From assembly GCA_964440525.1 (NCBI GenBank), contig CAYTTC010000004.1:1-64000 (forward strand): a DNA stretch of 64,000 bases, written 5' to 3'. The notes beneath the pieces are model-generated. The model searched no databases and was not told the origin of the DNA. It saw only the letters and a program-made list of their open reading frames with translations. Below are positions 17,578-26,243 of this stretch, one piece after another; within the stretch, counting starts at the first letter, position 1, and each line of letters begins with the position of its first letter. The DNA is from DASWJZ01 sp964440525 (GTDB taxonomy: Bacteria; Pseudomonadota; Alphaproteobacteria; Rhizobiales; Afifellaceae). The position numbers and the translations under genes were made by a program.

Positions 17578-18540
17578 ATGTCTCGCGTCGTAGTGATCGG
17601 TGGCAGCGGCCATGTCGGCACCTATCTGGTGCCGCGGCTCGTCGAAGCCGGCTTCGAGGTCGTCAATGTCAGCCGCGGCAAGCGCGAGGCCTACACGCCG
17701 CATGCAGCGTGGAAATCCGTCAGGACGGTCACGCTCGACCGCGAGGCGGAGGAAAAGGCCGGCAACTTTGGAGCGAAGATCCGCGCGCTAAAACCCGACA
17801 TCGTCATCGACATGATCTGCTTCACGCTGGCGAGCGCCAGGCACCTCACCGAGGCGCTTTCCGGCGATGTGCAGCATTTCCTCCATACCGGGACAATCTG
17901 GGTGCACGGCCCGAGCGTCGCGGTGCCGACGACGGAGATGCAGCCGCGAAAACCCTTCGGCGAATACGGGATCCAGAAGGCGGCGATCGAGGCCTATCTC
18001 CTCGACGAAGCGCGGCGGAGCGGTTTCCCGGCGACCATCGTGCATCCTGGCCACATCGTCGGCCCGGGATGGAACCCGCTCAATCCCGCCGGCCATTTCA
18101 ACCCGAAAGTCTTCACGACGCTAGCGAGGGGCAAGGAGCTGGCGCTTCCGAATTTCGGGCTTGAGACGGTGCATCATGTGCACGCCGACGACGTCGCGCA
18201 AATGTTCATGAAGGCGATCGCGAATTGGAGTTCTTCGGTCGGCGAAGCCTTTCATGCCGTGTCGCCGGCGGCGGTGACGCTCCGCGGCTACGCCGAGGCG
18301 ACTGCCTCATGGTTCGGACGAGAAGCGAAGCTCACTTTCCTCCCCTGGCCGGAATGGAAGGCGGCGCAGAAAAGCGAAGAGGAGGCGACGGCAACGTGGG
18401 AGCATATCGCCCGCAGCCCGAGCTCGAGCATCGCCAAGGCCCAGCGCCTGCTCGGCTACGCACCCCGCTACACGTCGTTCGCGGCGGTTTTCGAAGCCGT
18501 CACTTGGCTCGTCGAGAATGGAGTCATCAAAACCCGCTAG
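17578..18540 (+). CDS. NAD-dependent epimerase/dehydratase (extended SDR)
   Basis: The 320-residue protein has the N-terminal NAD motif VVVIGGSGHVGTYL and, at about 137-141, YGIQK, the Tyr-x-x-x-Lys active-site pair of extended short-chain dehydrogenases. FPATIVHPGHIVGPG and HHVHADDVA are typical of the substrate-binding half. The start ATG at 17578 follows GGGGAGGG. Such enzymes epimerise or dehydrate nucleotide sugars or reduce related carbonyls; the substrate is not evident. The gene stands alone between the ltrA remnant and a convergent gene, and its stop codon is part of a palindromic repeat that probably ends transcription from both sides. Confidence 0.8.
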   Translation: MSRVVVIGGSGHVGTYLVPRLVEAGFEVVNVSRGKREAYTPHAAWKSVRTVTLDREAEEKAGNFGAKIRALKPDIVIDMICFTLASARHLTEALSGDVQHFLHTGTIWVHGPSVAVPTTEMQPRKPFGEYGIQKAAIEAYLLDEARRSGFPATIVHPGHIVGPGWNPLNPAGHFNPKVFTTLARGKELALPNFGLETVHHVHADDVAQMFMKAIANWSSSVGEAFHAVSPAAVTLRGYAEATASWFGREAKLTFLPWPEWKAAQKSEEEATATWEHIARSPSSSIAKAQRLLGYAPRYTSFAAVFEAVTWLVENGVIKTR

Positions 18541-18637
18541 AGCCATTTCCATTCTGATTGAATCAGAATGGGGCTCTATCTATTTGTTTAAGCATGATCT
18601 TTTCCGAAAAGTGGTTCCCACTTTTCGGGATCATGCT
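18538..18637. repeat. Double palindromic repeat between convergent genes
   Basis: Two adjacent hairpins fill the gap between convergent genes. The first, 18538-18578, pairs TAGAGCC...ATTCTGATT with AATCAGAAT...GGCTCTA and includes the epimerase stop codon. The second, 18591-18637, pairs AGCATGATCTTTTCCGAAAA with a complementary arm ending GGGATCATGCT. The second unit is a widely dispersed intergenic repeat of Hyphomicrobiales genomes. It can serve as a bidirectional terminator; the TAG stop of the minus-strand gene (18638-18640) abuts it. Confidence 0.8.
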
Positions 18638-19048
18638 CTAGGGCTTCGTCTCCAAATCGGCGCGAAACGCCTTGATGAAGAGCCAGAGCGGCACGACGAA
18701 GAAGAAGCCATCGATCGCAAGGATCGGCCAATAGGCCCATGTCCCCAGCTTGATCATGATGACCGTGAAGAAGACGACACCGAGGAACCGCGCGAAGAGC
18801 GCGGCTGCGAGGAGGAGCACATTGCGTAGCGGGTTCAGTGCCGCCTGAATGTAAGTCAGCGCGATGGTGATGAGGATGTTGCCGGTGTGGCGCACCCAGA
18901 CTTGCGGCTCGGCCTCGAGCGGGAAGCCGAGAAGGTTGAAGTACCAGGTCGGCGCGAAAATGAGCAGAAGCCCGTTCACGATGTTGGCGGCGACGCCGAT
19001 CAGGATGACTCGGCCGAGCCAGTTCTCGTATTTGTTGGTGCCGCGCAT
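18638..19048 (-). CDS. Four-helix inner-membrane protein
   Basis: The 136-residue protein has four hydrophobic stretches: about 13-35 (GRVILIGVAANIVNGLLLIF), 52-74, 76-98 and 104-125. No catalytic motif is visible and I do not recognise a named family; the protein could have a DoxX-like or quinone-related helical fold. The ATG at 19048 is chosen over an upstream in-frame TTG because GGGGAG lies 9 nt before it. It is the last gene of a minus-strand set with a dihaem cytochrome c (17 nt upstream), a flavin reductase and a haem peroxidase, so a role in membrane electron transfer is conceivable. Confidence 0.65.
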   Translation of the reverse strand: MRGTNKYENWLGRVILIGVAANIVNGLLLIFAPTWYFNLLGFPLEAEPQVWVRHTGNILITIALTYIQAALNPLRNVLLLAAALFARFLGVVFFTVIMIKLGTWAYWPILAIDGFFFVVPLWLFIKAFRADLETKP

Positions 19049-19065
19049 CGCAGTCGCTCCCCGCT

Positions 19066-20619
19066 TCAAAAAGTCTTGAGATATTCGACGAGCTCGTCCT
19101 TTTGCTCGCTTGGAAGATCGGTGCCGTAGAGGTGGCCGATATTTCGGTTGCCGCGATCCGGCCCGCCGTCATCCTGCCGCGTGTCGAAGCAGAATCCGTC
19201 GCCGTAATAGGCGTCCGGGTCGCATGGGTCGGCGCGGAATCCGCCGTTCACCGGGTCGAGCCTGTCGTCGCCGCGGATGAAGGCGATCGGACGCTCGGTC
19301 TCAGGCGTCAGAAGATCGCGCAAGGTCGGCACCGAGCCGTTGTGGAGATAGGGCGCGCGCAGCCACAGCCCGTCGAGCGGCTGGTTGGCGTAGCCGTCGG
19401 TCTTCTTGAAATGCTTGAAGTCGTAGACCGGATCGTTCTTGAAGAAGGTGCTGAGCTGCAGATCGCGGAGCTTTTCGGTGTAGGAGTCGAGGCGTCCGCG
19501 GTCGGTCCCGATCCGCCCGATCGGCGTCACGCGCCCGAGATACTCGCCTTCGAAGACGTAGCCGTCCGGTCCCTGATAGCCGTGGCAGCCGGCGCACTCG
19601 CGCATATAGGTCGCCTTGCCGAGCACCGCCTTGATCGCGTCGGCCCGGTAGGGCGAACGCGGCGGGCGGAGATCGAGGAGCCACTCGGCGACGCGTCCGA
19701 TCGCGTAGTGATCGACGCTCCGCTCGGTGACGCCAGCGCCGATGGCAGCGGAGAGGTTCCGCTCCTGCAAAGATGCGTTGTCGCCGTCCCAGTGCAGCTC
19801 CATCCCCTGATCGGCGCGCGGCCTCTGCAGAAAAATCGACGGTAGATCGGAGACCCCGTTCCGCTCGTTCGGGCCGAGATCCTCGAGCCGCATGCCGAAC
19901 TGGATCGCCTTGTAGGGGTTGAAGGTGTCGACGCGGCCGGGGCCCCACGGCTCCTGATAGGCCATCATCGCGCCGAGACTGTCGCGCGTGCGCTCGAGGC
20001 CCCCGATGACGCGCGGCAGCACGTAGAAGCGATAGAGCGCCCAATCGACCGGCCCGAAATCCGCGCCCGCCTCCTTCATCCCGGCCATGACCGTGCTCGG
20101 AGTGAGACGATTGTCGTTGACCGCCTTGAAGAGGAAGCGGACGAAGGCCGAGAAATCGAGATTGTTCGACGGCATGCCGGGGACGGTGTGGCGTTCGCCG
20201 TCCTCGCCGCGATAGGTGCCGGTGTGGCAGACGGCGCAATTCAGCCATGCCACCTCGACGCCGCGATAGTTCCGCCGCGAGACGCCGATCGGCAGGTCCT
20301 TCCCCTCCTCGTAAAGGAAGCCGAACTTGGCGAGGCCCTCCGGACCGAGCTCGTCGGCAAACATGATCGGCAGCGCCCGCCACATCCAATAGGGAAGCCC
20401 GCTCTCCGATTCGCTGCCGATCGAGCCGTATTTGAAATGGTCGACGATGCCGGAGTAGCGGACGGGCTCATTCGTGTAGAGGCGCCAGAGATTGGTGATC
20501 ACGAGGATCACCCCGACGACGAGGATCAACGCGAGCGGACCGAAAATCCAGAGGCGCCTACGCCGGCGGTGGCCTTCCACCTCCTGCACCAGGGTGACCG
20601 GCGGATCGGGAATGCGCAT
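19066..20619 (-). CDS. Membrane-anchored dihaem cytochrome c (RoxA/peroxidase-like)
   Basis: The 517-residue protein starts at ATG 20619 behind GGGGAGGGAGG. It has one N-terminal membrane anchor (about 24-45, WIFGPLALILVVGVILVI) after a basic HRRRRRL stretch, so the bulk faces the periplasm. Two haem-attachment motifs are present, CAVCH at 128-132 and CAGCH at 342-346. The downstream LRAPYLHNGSVPTLRDLL segment is typical of dihaem cytochrome c peroxidase and RoxA-like cytochromes. The likely role is transfer of electrons to or from a peroxide- or oxygen-using partner; the adjacent haem peroxidase and flavin reductase genes are candidates. A specific reaction cannot be assigned. Confidence 0.82.
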   Translation of the reverse strand: MRIPDPPVTLVQEVEGHRRRRRLWIFGPLALILVVGVILVITNLWRLYTNEPVRYSGIVDHFKYGSIGSESESGLPYWMWRALPIMFADELGPEGLAKFGFLYEEGKDLPIGVSRRNYRGVEVAWLNCAVCHTGTYRGEDGERHTVPGMPSNNLDFSAFVRFLFKAVNDNRLTPSTVMAGMKEAGADFGPVDWALYRFYVLPRVIGGLERTRDSLGAMMAYQEPWGPGRVDTFNPYKAIQFGMRLEDLGPNERNGVSDLPSIFLQRPRADQGMELHWDGDNASLQERNLSAAIGAGVTERSVDHYAIGRVAEWLLDLRPPRSPYRADAIKAVLGKATYMRECAGCHGYQGPDGYVFEGEYLGRVTPIGRIGTDRGRLDSYTEKLRDLQLSTFFKNDPVYDFKHFKKTDGYANQPLDGLWLRAPYLHNGSVPTLRDLLTPETERPIAFIRGDDRLDPVNGGFRADPCDPDAYYGDGFCFDTRQDDGGPDRGNRNIGHLYGTDLPSEQKDELVEYLKTF

Positions 20620-20632
20620 CCTCCCTCCCCAA

Positions 20633-21967
20633 TCACGAAATCTGCAAAATGGGCTTGGTGTCGTAGATCGACAGGATGTTGGCGAGCATCTTTTCGACAT
20701 CGCCGTCGAAGCGGGAGAGCTCGTAGCAGCCGAGCGGATTCTTCGGAGCGTTCAGGAGGCACTTGTTGCAATAGGTGCAGGGTCGCTCCGGCAGATCGTG
20801 GCCTTTCCTGAACCACTCCGTGAGATCGGGATTGGCGATGAGCGGCCGGGCGATCGCGACGGCATCGAACGAGCCCTCCTCGAGTCCCATCCGGATCAGC
20901 CGCGCGTCCTGATAGCCGCCGGTGGAGATGACCGGAATCGTCACCGCCTGCTTCACGGCGCGCGCCTCGTCGATGCCAACGCCCTCGGGCGGGTTCAGGC
21001 GCTTCTTGCGCTCCCAGATCAAGGCGAAGATCCAGCGCAGCATGCGGTAGCGGAAAAGGAGGTAGTTCCGCATCGTGTATGTGCCGGCCGAGATCATGGC
21101 GTCGTAGGTCGCCGCGATCGTGTTGAAGGAGAAGCCACCTGGCGGATTGAGCGGATGCGGGAAGAGACTGCCGGTCGAAATATGGAGCGCATGCGCGCCA
21201 GCGGACTCGACCCACTTTGCCACCTGTACAGTCTCCGCGAGGCCGTCCCCCCTTCCTTCCCAGGGGATGACGTTGTTCTGGTCGATGGCGCTGAGCTTCA
21301 CCTGCAGATGAAAGTCCGGCCCGACCTTCTCGCGGATCCTGGCGATGACGTTCAGAAGAAAGCGGGCGCGGTTGTAGAGCGAGCCGCCGTACTCGTCCCT
21401 GCGGTCGTTGATCGCGGAGCTCAGGAACTGCGTGAAGAGATAGCCGTTCGCCGCGTGCAGCTCGACGCCGTCGAGGCCGGCCTCCTTGGCGCGGCGGGCG
21501 CCCTCTCCGAAGGCGTCGATCACGTCATCGATCTGCCAGCGCGTCATCGCCTGGCAGGGAAAGCCGTGCAGAGATTCGGTGCGCGACGTCGAGCTCAACG
21601 CCTTCCGCCAGCGATTGGAGATCCCGGGTCGGTCCTGCTGCCGGCCTGAATGGCTGAGCTGCAGGATGAAGCGGCAATTGTGTTTGTGCGCCTGCTCGCC
21701 GACGACGCTCCAGAAGGGAATGTGCTCGTCGCGATGGATGGTGGCGTAGAAGGGCAGGATTCGGCCGCGCATCATCACCGGCACATAGGAGGAGATGATG
21801 GCGCCGACGCCGCCCTTCGCGAAGCGCGCCTCCCAATTGACGCGGGTCTGCGTGCCGGAGCCATCCTCGTTGTCGAACTGGCCGGAAATCGACGAGCGAA
21901 AGATGCGGTTCTTGACCTCGAGCCCACTCTTGAAGCGGATCGGGCGGAAGATCGGATCGTCGGTCAT
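20633..21967 (-). CDS. NADH:flavin oxidoreductase with Fe-S motif (dienoyl-CoA reductase-like)
   Basis: The 444-residue protein has the FMN-binding TIM barrel of the old yellow enzyme family: RIFRSSISGQF at the start, QLSHSGRQ, GVELHAANGYLFTQFLS and the phosphate-binding ISTGGYQDARLI/VAIARPL region. Near its C-terminus CTYCNKC plus a cysteine 11 residues on (CxxCxxCx10C) matches the [4Fe-4S] motif of trimethylamine dehydrogenase and 2,4-dienoyl-CoA reductase. It lacks the C-terminal NADPH domain of those enzymes, so electrons must come from a partner. ATG 21967 overlaps the previous stop as ATGA. It lies between the dihaem cytochrome and an unknown gene next to the haem peroxidase. Confidence 0.83.
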   Translation of the reverse strand: MTDDPIFRPIRFKSGLEVKNRIFRSSISGQFDNEDGSGTQTRVNWEARFAKGGVGAIISSYVPVMMRGRILPFYATIHRDEHIPFWSVVGEQAHKHNCRFILQLSHSGRQQDRPGISNRWRKALSSTSRTESLHGFPCQAMTRWQIDDVIDAFGEGARRAKEAGLDGVELHAANGYLFTQFLSSAINDRRDEYGGSLYNRARFLLNVIARIREKVGPDFHLQVKLSAIDQNNVIPWEGRGDGLAETVQVAKWVESAGAHALHISTGSLFPHPLNPPGGFSFNTIAATYDAMISAGTYTMRNYLLFRYRMLRWIFALIWERKKRLNPPEGVGIDEARAVKQAVTIPVISTGGYQDARLIRMGLEEGSFDAVAIARPLIANPDLTEWFRKGHDLPERPCTYCNKCLLNAPKNPLGCYELSRFDGDVEKMLANILSIYDTKPILQIS

Positions 21968-22911
21968 GGCGCGGTTCCCGCCGGAGCCGCGGAACGCCGC
22001 CAGATTTCGACGAAGAGTGCAGGGACCCAATCGCGTGCCGGGCAGGCCGCCCAACTGTCTTCGGAGAAAACAAGCCCGCGGTCGAAGCCCTGGGCTTTCG
22101 AGCGGTCGAAACGGACGATGGCGCCGCGCCGAAGCGGTTTTCTCGTCTCCGCCACATCGATCTTCACGTTCGGCCGCCGGAGCGCGAGCCGCGGTTCCGG
22201 CGGCAGCTCAAGCGGACGCACGCCGCGGATCAGAGTTTTCGGCCCGCCGATGCAGCGGGCGACCACTTTCTCTGCGTCGAGCGTTGCGGCATCGGATGTC
22301 TCAAGCCGGATCGCGCGCATCCGCTCAAAGGTCGCGATCAGATTGGGCAGCGCCAGCGAGATGGCGTGGGCGCAATAGGGGTCGTTATTGCAGGCGTCGA
22401 GGATTTTGCTGCGCGCCCTGCCCACGGCGCCGGTGAGCCTCAGCCAGATTGCCTTGAGCAGGCGCGCCTGCGGCCAGTTCGCCAGGATGTCGGCCGCGTC
22501 GTAGAGGTCGGGCGTCGCCAGAAATCCGGGATGGAAAGCGCGCCCGACCGTCTGCTGCATCGCGCTGCCGATCTCGGGTCGGTCCGCCCGCTCCGCCGTG
22601 AGAAGGGCCGCCAGGCGATGGAGCGAGTCGGCATCGAAGGCGGCATGGCGTGCGTCCCCGCTGAGGCGCCCGTGCAGCGCCGCGCTCTCTTTCTTCCTGC
22701 CCGCATCGTCACGCGACAGGAAAGCCGGCCACAGGCGTCCGCCGATATGGAAGACCGAGCGGATGCGGCCTCGCACCATACGCGTGGCGAGCGGGCCTTC
22801 ATTGTCGAAGACCCGGTCGATCCGTGGATGGGAGTCGAGCGAGCGGATCGACGCCGCCTCATCGGCGGTGAAGAGATCCAGCAAGCCTGGAACGCGCAAA
22901 TGTCGAGCCAT
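21964..22911 (-). CDS. Unknown protein linked to haem peroxidase
   Basis: The 315-residue protein is not recognised. It has no signal peptide, no clear membrane segment and no familiar catalytic motif. It begins with an amphipathic region (LLDLFTADEAASIRSL), contains two cysteines close together in DACNNDPYC (about 170-178), and ends with an acidic/aromatic SEDSWAACPARDW stretch. Its stop overlaps the start of the flavin reductase gene (ATGA) and the peroxidase gene ends 54 nt upstream, so it is translationally tied to both. A scaffold, chaperone or substrate-handling partner of the peroxidase is possible, without direct evidence. Confidence 0.6.
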   Translation of the reverse strand: MARHLRVPGLLDLFTADEAASIRSLDSHPRIDRVFDNEGPLATRMVRGRIRSVFHIGGRLWPAFLSRDDAGRKKESAALHGRLSGDARHAAFDADSLHRLAALLTAERADRPEIGSAMQQTVGRAFHPGFLATPDLYDAADILANWPQARLLKAIWLRLTGAVGRARSKILDACNNDPYCAHAISLALPNLIATFERMRAIRLETSDAATLDAEKVVARCIGGPKTLIRGVRPLELPPEPRLALRRPNVKIDVAETRKPLRRGAIVRFDRSKAQGFDRGLVFSEDSWAACPARDWVPALFVEIWRRSAAPAGTAP

Positions 22912-22965
22912 GCTGCGATCCGCCTCCTGCCGGATCGACCGCGCCCACCGCCACCATTGCGGCCT

Positions 22966-24798
22966 CTATTGCGGTGTCGCTTCGCGCCATTTGAAGAACG
23001 CGTTCTTGACGCCGCGCATTGCCGGCTCGAGTTCCGGCATGTGGCGAAGGAAAACGTCCGTCATGAAGGTGCGATTTATCCAGTCCATGCCCTCGGGGGT
23101 GTACATTTCGGGCGTGTAGTCGACGGTGAAGAAGCGGTCGCTCTTTATGCGCCGCGAGGCCATCACGATGAAGATGCGAAAGGCCGTGTCGGAGAAGGCA
23201 AAGCCTTCCGGCAGATCCTCAGCGAGGAGCCCGACGATCGTGTCCACCTTCTCCACGTCGCCGCCGTAGACGGAAGCGATCTCGGCCGCCCATTCCTTGT
23301 TCGACGTCATTTCGTCGATCGAATCGAACGGGCGTATCCTGAGCATCCGGCGGAAATCGTTGTAGCGCGGCACGCCGCGCTCGCGGTCGCGCGTCACGTC
23401 GACGGTGCCGAGATCGAAGAATTGCTGGCTGTCCGATCCGGAGAGCGAATCCTGCCGCTCGAACCGGGCGAGCCCGCTCGGATAGTTGCGGAGGCGGATC
23501 TGCCCCGGATTACGGGTGCCCAGCGAATAGGCGGCGTCGGCGAGCGACATCCGGTCGTAGAGCCCGACCGTGCGTTTGCCCGAAATCCCGCGAAAATCCA
23601 GTGCCTCGGCGGCGGTGACAGGGGAGTTGTCCTTCAGGCGGCGGAATTCGTAGAGGTCCGGCATCAGCGGATGCATGCGGTAGACCGCGACGAATTCCTC
23701 GGTCAGCGAGTAGGGCGCCGTGTGATGGTCGGTGACCGAGCCGGGGATGCCCTGCAGCGTCTCGCCCTGCGATGTGCGGCCCCGGTCGCGATAATAATGC
23801 TCGCCGAGCGCACCCCACCAATTGCCGCGCATTGCGAAACGCATGGTCGGATTGTTCAAGAGCGCCGGCGTCCATTCGACCGTATGGATCTTGGCGATCA
23901 CCGCGATGTTGATTAGCCGCGCCTTCTGGAACAGCCATTCGTCGTCGTTCCGGCGCGTCGGGTAGGCGGCAAGCAGGCGGTCGCAGATCGCATTGTGCTC
24001 GCGGGTGAACAAGGTGTGGACGAGCGACAGGCCGACCCACCAATTGTCGTTCATTCCCGTCAGCTCGAGCCCCGAGGCCTCGTCCAGCTGCAGGCGGCCG
24101 TCCGGGCGCACCTTCAGCTTGCCCTCCGAAGAAGTGCGGATGGCGCGTTGGCCCTCCTCGTCCTTGCCGTAGACCTGTCCAGAATCCCACCAATGCGACT
24201 CGGTGTTGGTGAAGGCCGGCGGTAGGCCGCGGTCGGCGTAGCCCTCCTTGTCGGGCGCCGAGCGACCGAATCGCATCTTGCCGCCTTCCCCCGGCCAATC
24301 GTCATCGTCGGCGAGCGGAACCTCGTTGGGGTTGGCGTCGTCGCGGTTATGGCCGAACCAGTCATGCGCCATGAACTGCAGCCATGCGGCGGCAAAAATG
24401 TTGAGAAACGGCACGCCGTGGAACTCGCCGTTCCGCCGCGCGAGCAACCTACGGCTGACCTCGCGCGGATTCGGCTCCATGATCTCGCGAGGGCTCGGGA
24501 TGCGCAGGCTTTCGATTGCAGTGTTGCGGCCGAAGCGCATGCCGCGCGCGCCCATCGCCGGCGTGGAAAGGTCGTTGTAGCTGCCGTCTGTGGTGCGGCC
24601 GAGCCGATAAACCTCCGGCCCATATTCCCGCTCCGGTCGCGGAAATCCGCCGCGCTGCGTGTCATGCAGATTGAGGCGGCGCAAGCTGCGCCGGAGGAAG
24701 AGGAGATTGACAACGCGGAGTGGAAGCGTCGGCATGCGGTGCCAGACGCGAAAGCGATTGATCCGCGCGAACAACGCCTCGGCCAGCCTTCCGAGCAC
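22966..24798 (-). CDS. Animal-type haem peroxidase (alpha-DOX/PGHS-like)
   Basis: The protein (610 residues from the GTG at 24798) belongs to the animal haem peroxidase superfamily. WLQFMAHDWFGH carries the distal His (about 145), FTREHNAICD the conserved Arg-Glu-His region (about 265-274), and EFVAVYRMHPLMP the proximal His (about 376). Members oxygenate fatty acids or halogenate/oxidise small molecules. No signal peptide is evident. The frame could begin at a TTG at 24858, but that is directly preceded by an in-frame TGA and lacks a ribosome site, whereas GTG 24798 follows GGGGAGG by 5 nt. It is first in the redox set with the dihaem cytochrome c and the flavin reductase, which suggests oxylipin-like chemistry. 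Confidence 0.85.
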   Translation of the reverse strand: MLGRLAEALFARINRFRVWHRMPTLPLRVVNLLFLRRSLRRLNLHDTQRGGFPRPEREYGPEVYRLGRTTDGSYNDLSTPAMGARGMRFGRNTAIESLRIPSPREIMEPNPREVSRRLLARRNGEFHGVPFLNIFAAAWLQFMAHDWFGHNRDDANPNEVPLADDDDWPGEGGKMRFGRSAPDKEGYADRGLPPAFTNTESHWWDSGQVYGKDEEGQRAIRTSSEGKLKVRPDGRLQLDEASGLELTGMNDNWWVGLSLVHTLFTREHNAICDRLLAAYPTRRNDDEWLFQKARLINIAVIAKIHTVEWTPALLNNPTMRFAMRGNWWGALGEHYYRDRGRTSQGETLQGIPGSVTDHHTAPYSLTEEFVAVYRMHPLMPDLYEFRRLKDNSPVTAAEALDFRGISGKRTVGLYDRMSLADAAYSLGTRNPGQIRLRNYPSGLARFERQDSLSGSDSQQFFDLGTVDVTRDRERGVPRYNDFRRMLRIRPFDSIDEMTSNKEWAAEIASVYGGDVEKVDTIVGLLAEDLPEGFAFSDTAFRIFIVMASRRIKSDRFFTVDYTPEMYTPEGMDWINRTFMTDVFLRHMPELEPAMRGVKNAFFKWREATPQ

Positions 24799-25155
24799 CG
24801 CCGCCTCCCCGGTAGCACAACCAAGGATGATACTGCGCTGTTGGGGATTGAGGGTCAATCATGTGTTGGCGAGCGGCGTGTCCTCGAGCCCTGAATGTGG
24901 GGTTGACGAACGGCGCTCTATTCAAACCAGCAGGTCGGCGTGCCGCGGACGCCGGAGAACCACGCCGAGTGCGACCCACGAAACTTCAGGCTTCGCCCTC
25001 CGCCAGCGCACGGGTCTCGCCCAGCGTGAGGCGGACGACGCGCTCGCCATCCTGGAACACCCGTCCACGGCGCGGGCCCGTCCGGGCGGTCAGAACAGAA
25101 ACGAATCGCCTAGACTACGATCTCGCAGATGCAAGCGCAGCAAAGAGGTATACCG
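24799..25155. other. Divergent intergenic region without a recognised gene
   Basis: About 357 bp separate the haem peroxidase gene (minus) and the thioesterase gene (plus). Six-frame reading shows only short, low-complexity frames. The region must hold two divergent promoters, but I saw no palindrome or clear -35/-10 pair and no AAGCTTGAA motif. Confidence 0.5.
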
Positions 25156-25614
25156 ATGGCCCGGATCACCGCGATCCGCTTACAGGATCTGCCGCCGGGC
25201 ATCTGGAGGACCGCTGTCAAGATCCGGTTCGGCCAGTGCGACCCGGCCGGCATCGTCTATACCGCCGCCTATTTCGATCTCTTCAATGTCGTGATCGAGG
25301 AATGGTACCCGGCCTGCCTCGGACTCGACTACTACGCGATCATTCGCGATCGAAAAATTGGACTTGGCTACGGCCACGCCTCCGCCGATTTTCTGACCCC
25401 CGCCTTCATGGGCGATGTCCTCGACGTTGCGGTAGCGGTCGATATGATCGGCCGTGCTTCGTTCGCGCTGACGCTGAACGCGATGAAGGGGCCGCACGAG
25501 GCGGTTCGCGGCCGCCTTGTGGTGGTCACCACGTCGCTCGCCGAGCACAAGTCGGTTCCCATACCCACCGACGTTCGCGAAGCCTTGGAAACCTACCGCG
25601 CCCGCTGCGTCTGA
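25156..25614 (+). CDS. Hot-dog acyl-CoA thioesterase (4-hydroxybenzoyl-CoA type)
   Basis: The 152-residue protein has the hot-dog-fold signature VKIRFGQCDPAGIVYTAAYF, with the Asp-Pro-Ala-Gly-Ile-Val active-site segment (about 29-34) of the 4-hydroxybenzoyl-CoA thioesterase group. ATG 25156 follows AGAGG and is preferred over the in-frame ATG at 25129. The gene faces the end of the 2-aminobenzoyl-CoA operon. It could release CoA from aromatic or alicyclic acyl-CoAs when they build up, a common safety valve in such pathways; this link rests on position only. Confidence 0.82.
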   Translation: MARITAIRLQDLPPGIWRTAVKIRFGQCDPAGIVYTAAYFDLFNVVIEEWYPACLGLDYYAIIRDRKIGLGYGHASADFLTPAFMGDVLDVAVAVDMIGRASFALTLNAMKGPHEAVRGRLVVVTTSLAEHKSVPIPTDVREALETYRARCV

Positions 25615-25621
25615 CGCGGGC

Positions 25622-26239
25622 CTATTTGCTCGGGTCTTTCGGCGTCCACAGGATCGTCGCGGCGTCAGCCTCGTAGGCCATGCCCTTCGGATAGGAGATG
25701 GCCTCAAGCTGCAGTCCCCAAGGCGCCATGAAATAGAAGATGCTCTGGCCCGCAGCAGGGCCCTGTTCGACCGGAAGCGGGCCCATCAAGGTCTTTACGC
25801 CCTTGGACTCGAGATAGGCTTTTGCCGCCGCGATGTCGTCCACGTAGAAGGCAATATGGTAGCCGCCGATGTCGCTGTTTTTGGGAGTGGCGTCTTTCTG
25901 GTCGGGCGAGGTGTATTTGAACAGCTCGAGGTTCGATCCGTGGCCGCAGCGGATCAACGTGATCTCCTCGATTACCGCTCGCGGGTTCACGTTGAGCAGA
26001 TCCTGCATGAAGGTGCCCTTGTCGTCGGAAAAGGGGCCGAACGACATTGCCTTCTGGCACCCGACAACATTCACGAAGAAATCGACTGCCTGCGCCATGT
26101 CGGGCACGGTGACGCCGGTGTGATCATGCCCGCGCATCCCGGGAATGCCTTGAGCGCTGGCGGAGCCGAGCGGCGCTGCGATCCCGGCCAGGATCGCCAG
26201 GACGATCGCTGACCTCGTAACGGTTGACCTCATCGACAT
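25622..26239 (-). CDS. Exported VOC-fold protein
   Basis: The 205-residue protein begins with a Sec signal peptide (MSMRSTVTRSAIVLAILAGI, probable cleavage after ASA in GSASAQG). The mature part has a VOC fold: HDHTGVTVPDMAQAVDFF with the first metal-ligand His, CGHGSNLELFKY with a Glu, GGYHIAFYVDDI with the second His, and GLQLEAISYP with the last Glu. A periplasmic VOC enzyme is uncommon. Its start lies 4 nt after the stop of the 3-hydroxyacyl-CoA dehydrogenase gene, so it is the last gene of the 2-aminobenzoyl-CoA operon. It may act on a substrate or toxic analogue before uptake; the reaction is unknown. Confidence 0.75.
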   Translation of the reverse strand: MSMRSTVTRSAIVLAILAGIAAPLGSASAQGIPGMRGHDHTGVTVPDMAQAVDFFVNVVGCQKAMSFGPFSDDKGTFMQDLLNVNPRAVIEEITLIRCGHGSNLELFKYTSPDQKDATPKNSDIGGYHIAFYVDDIAAAKAYLESKGVKTLMGPLPVEQGPAAGQSIFYFMAPWGLQLEAISYPKGMAYEADAATILWTPKDPSK

Positions 26240-26243
26240 GACT

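Noticed and set aside
11016..18637. The palindromic repeats as CRISPR or attachment sites
   Set aside because: Units are single, self-complementary and not spaced regularly, and there are no cas genes, integrase or tRNA nearby.
22366..23916. A 516-codon plus-strand frame opposite the haem peroxidase and its neighbour
   Set aside because: The minus-strand products have clear motifs and coupled starts. The plus-strand product is an Arg/Glu/His-rich composition artefact.
24799..25155. A 24662-24979 minus-strand frame as a longer N-terminus of the haem peroxidase
   Set aside because: It is in a different frame and rich in Arg/Gly without family similarity; GTG 24798 has a proper ribosome site.
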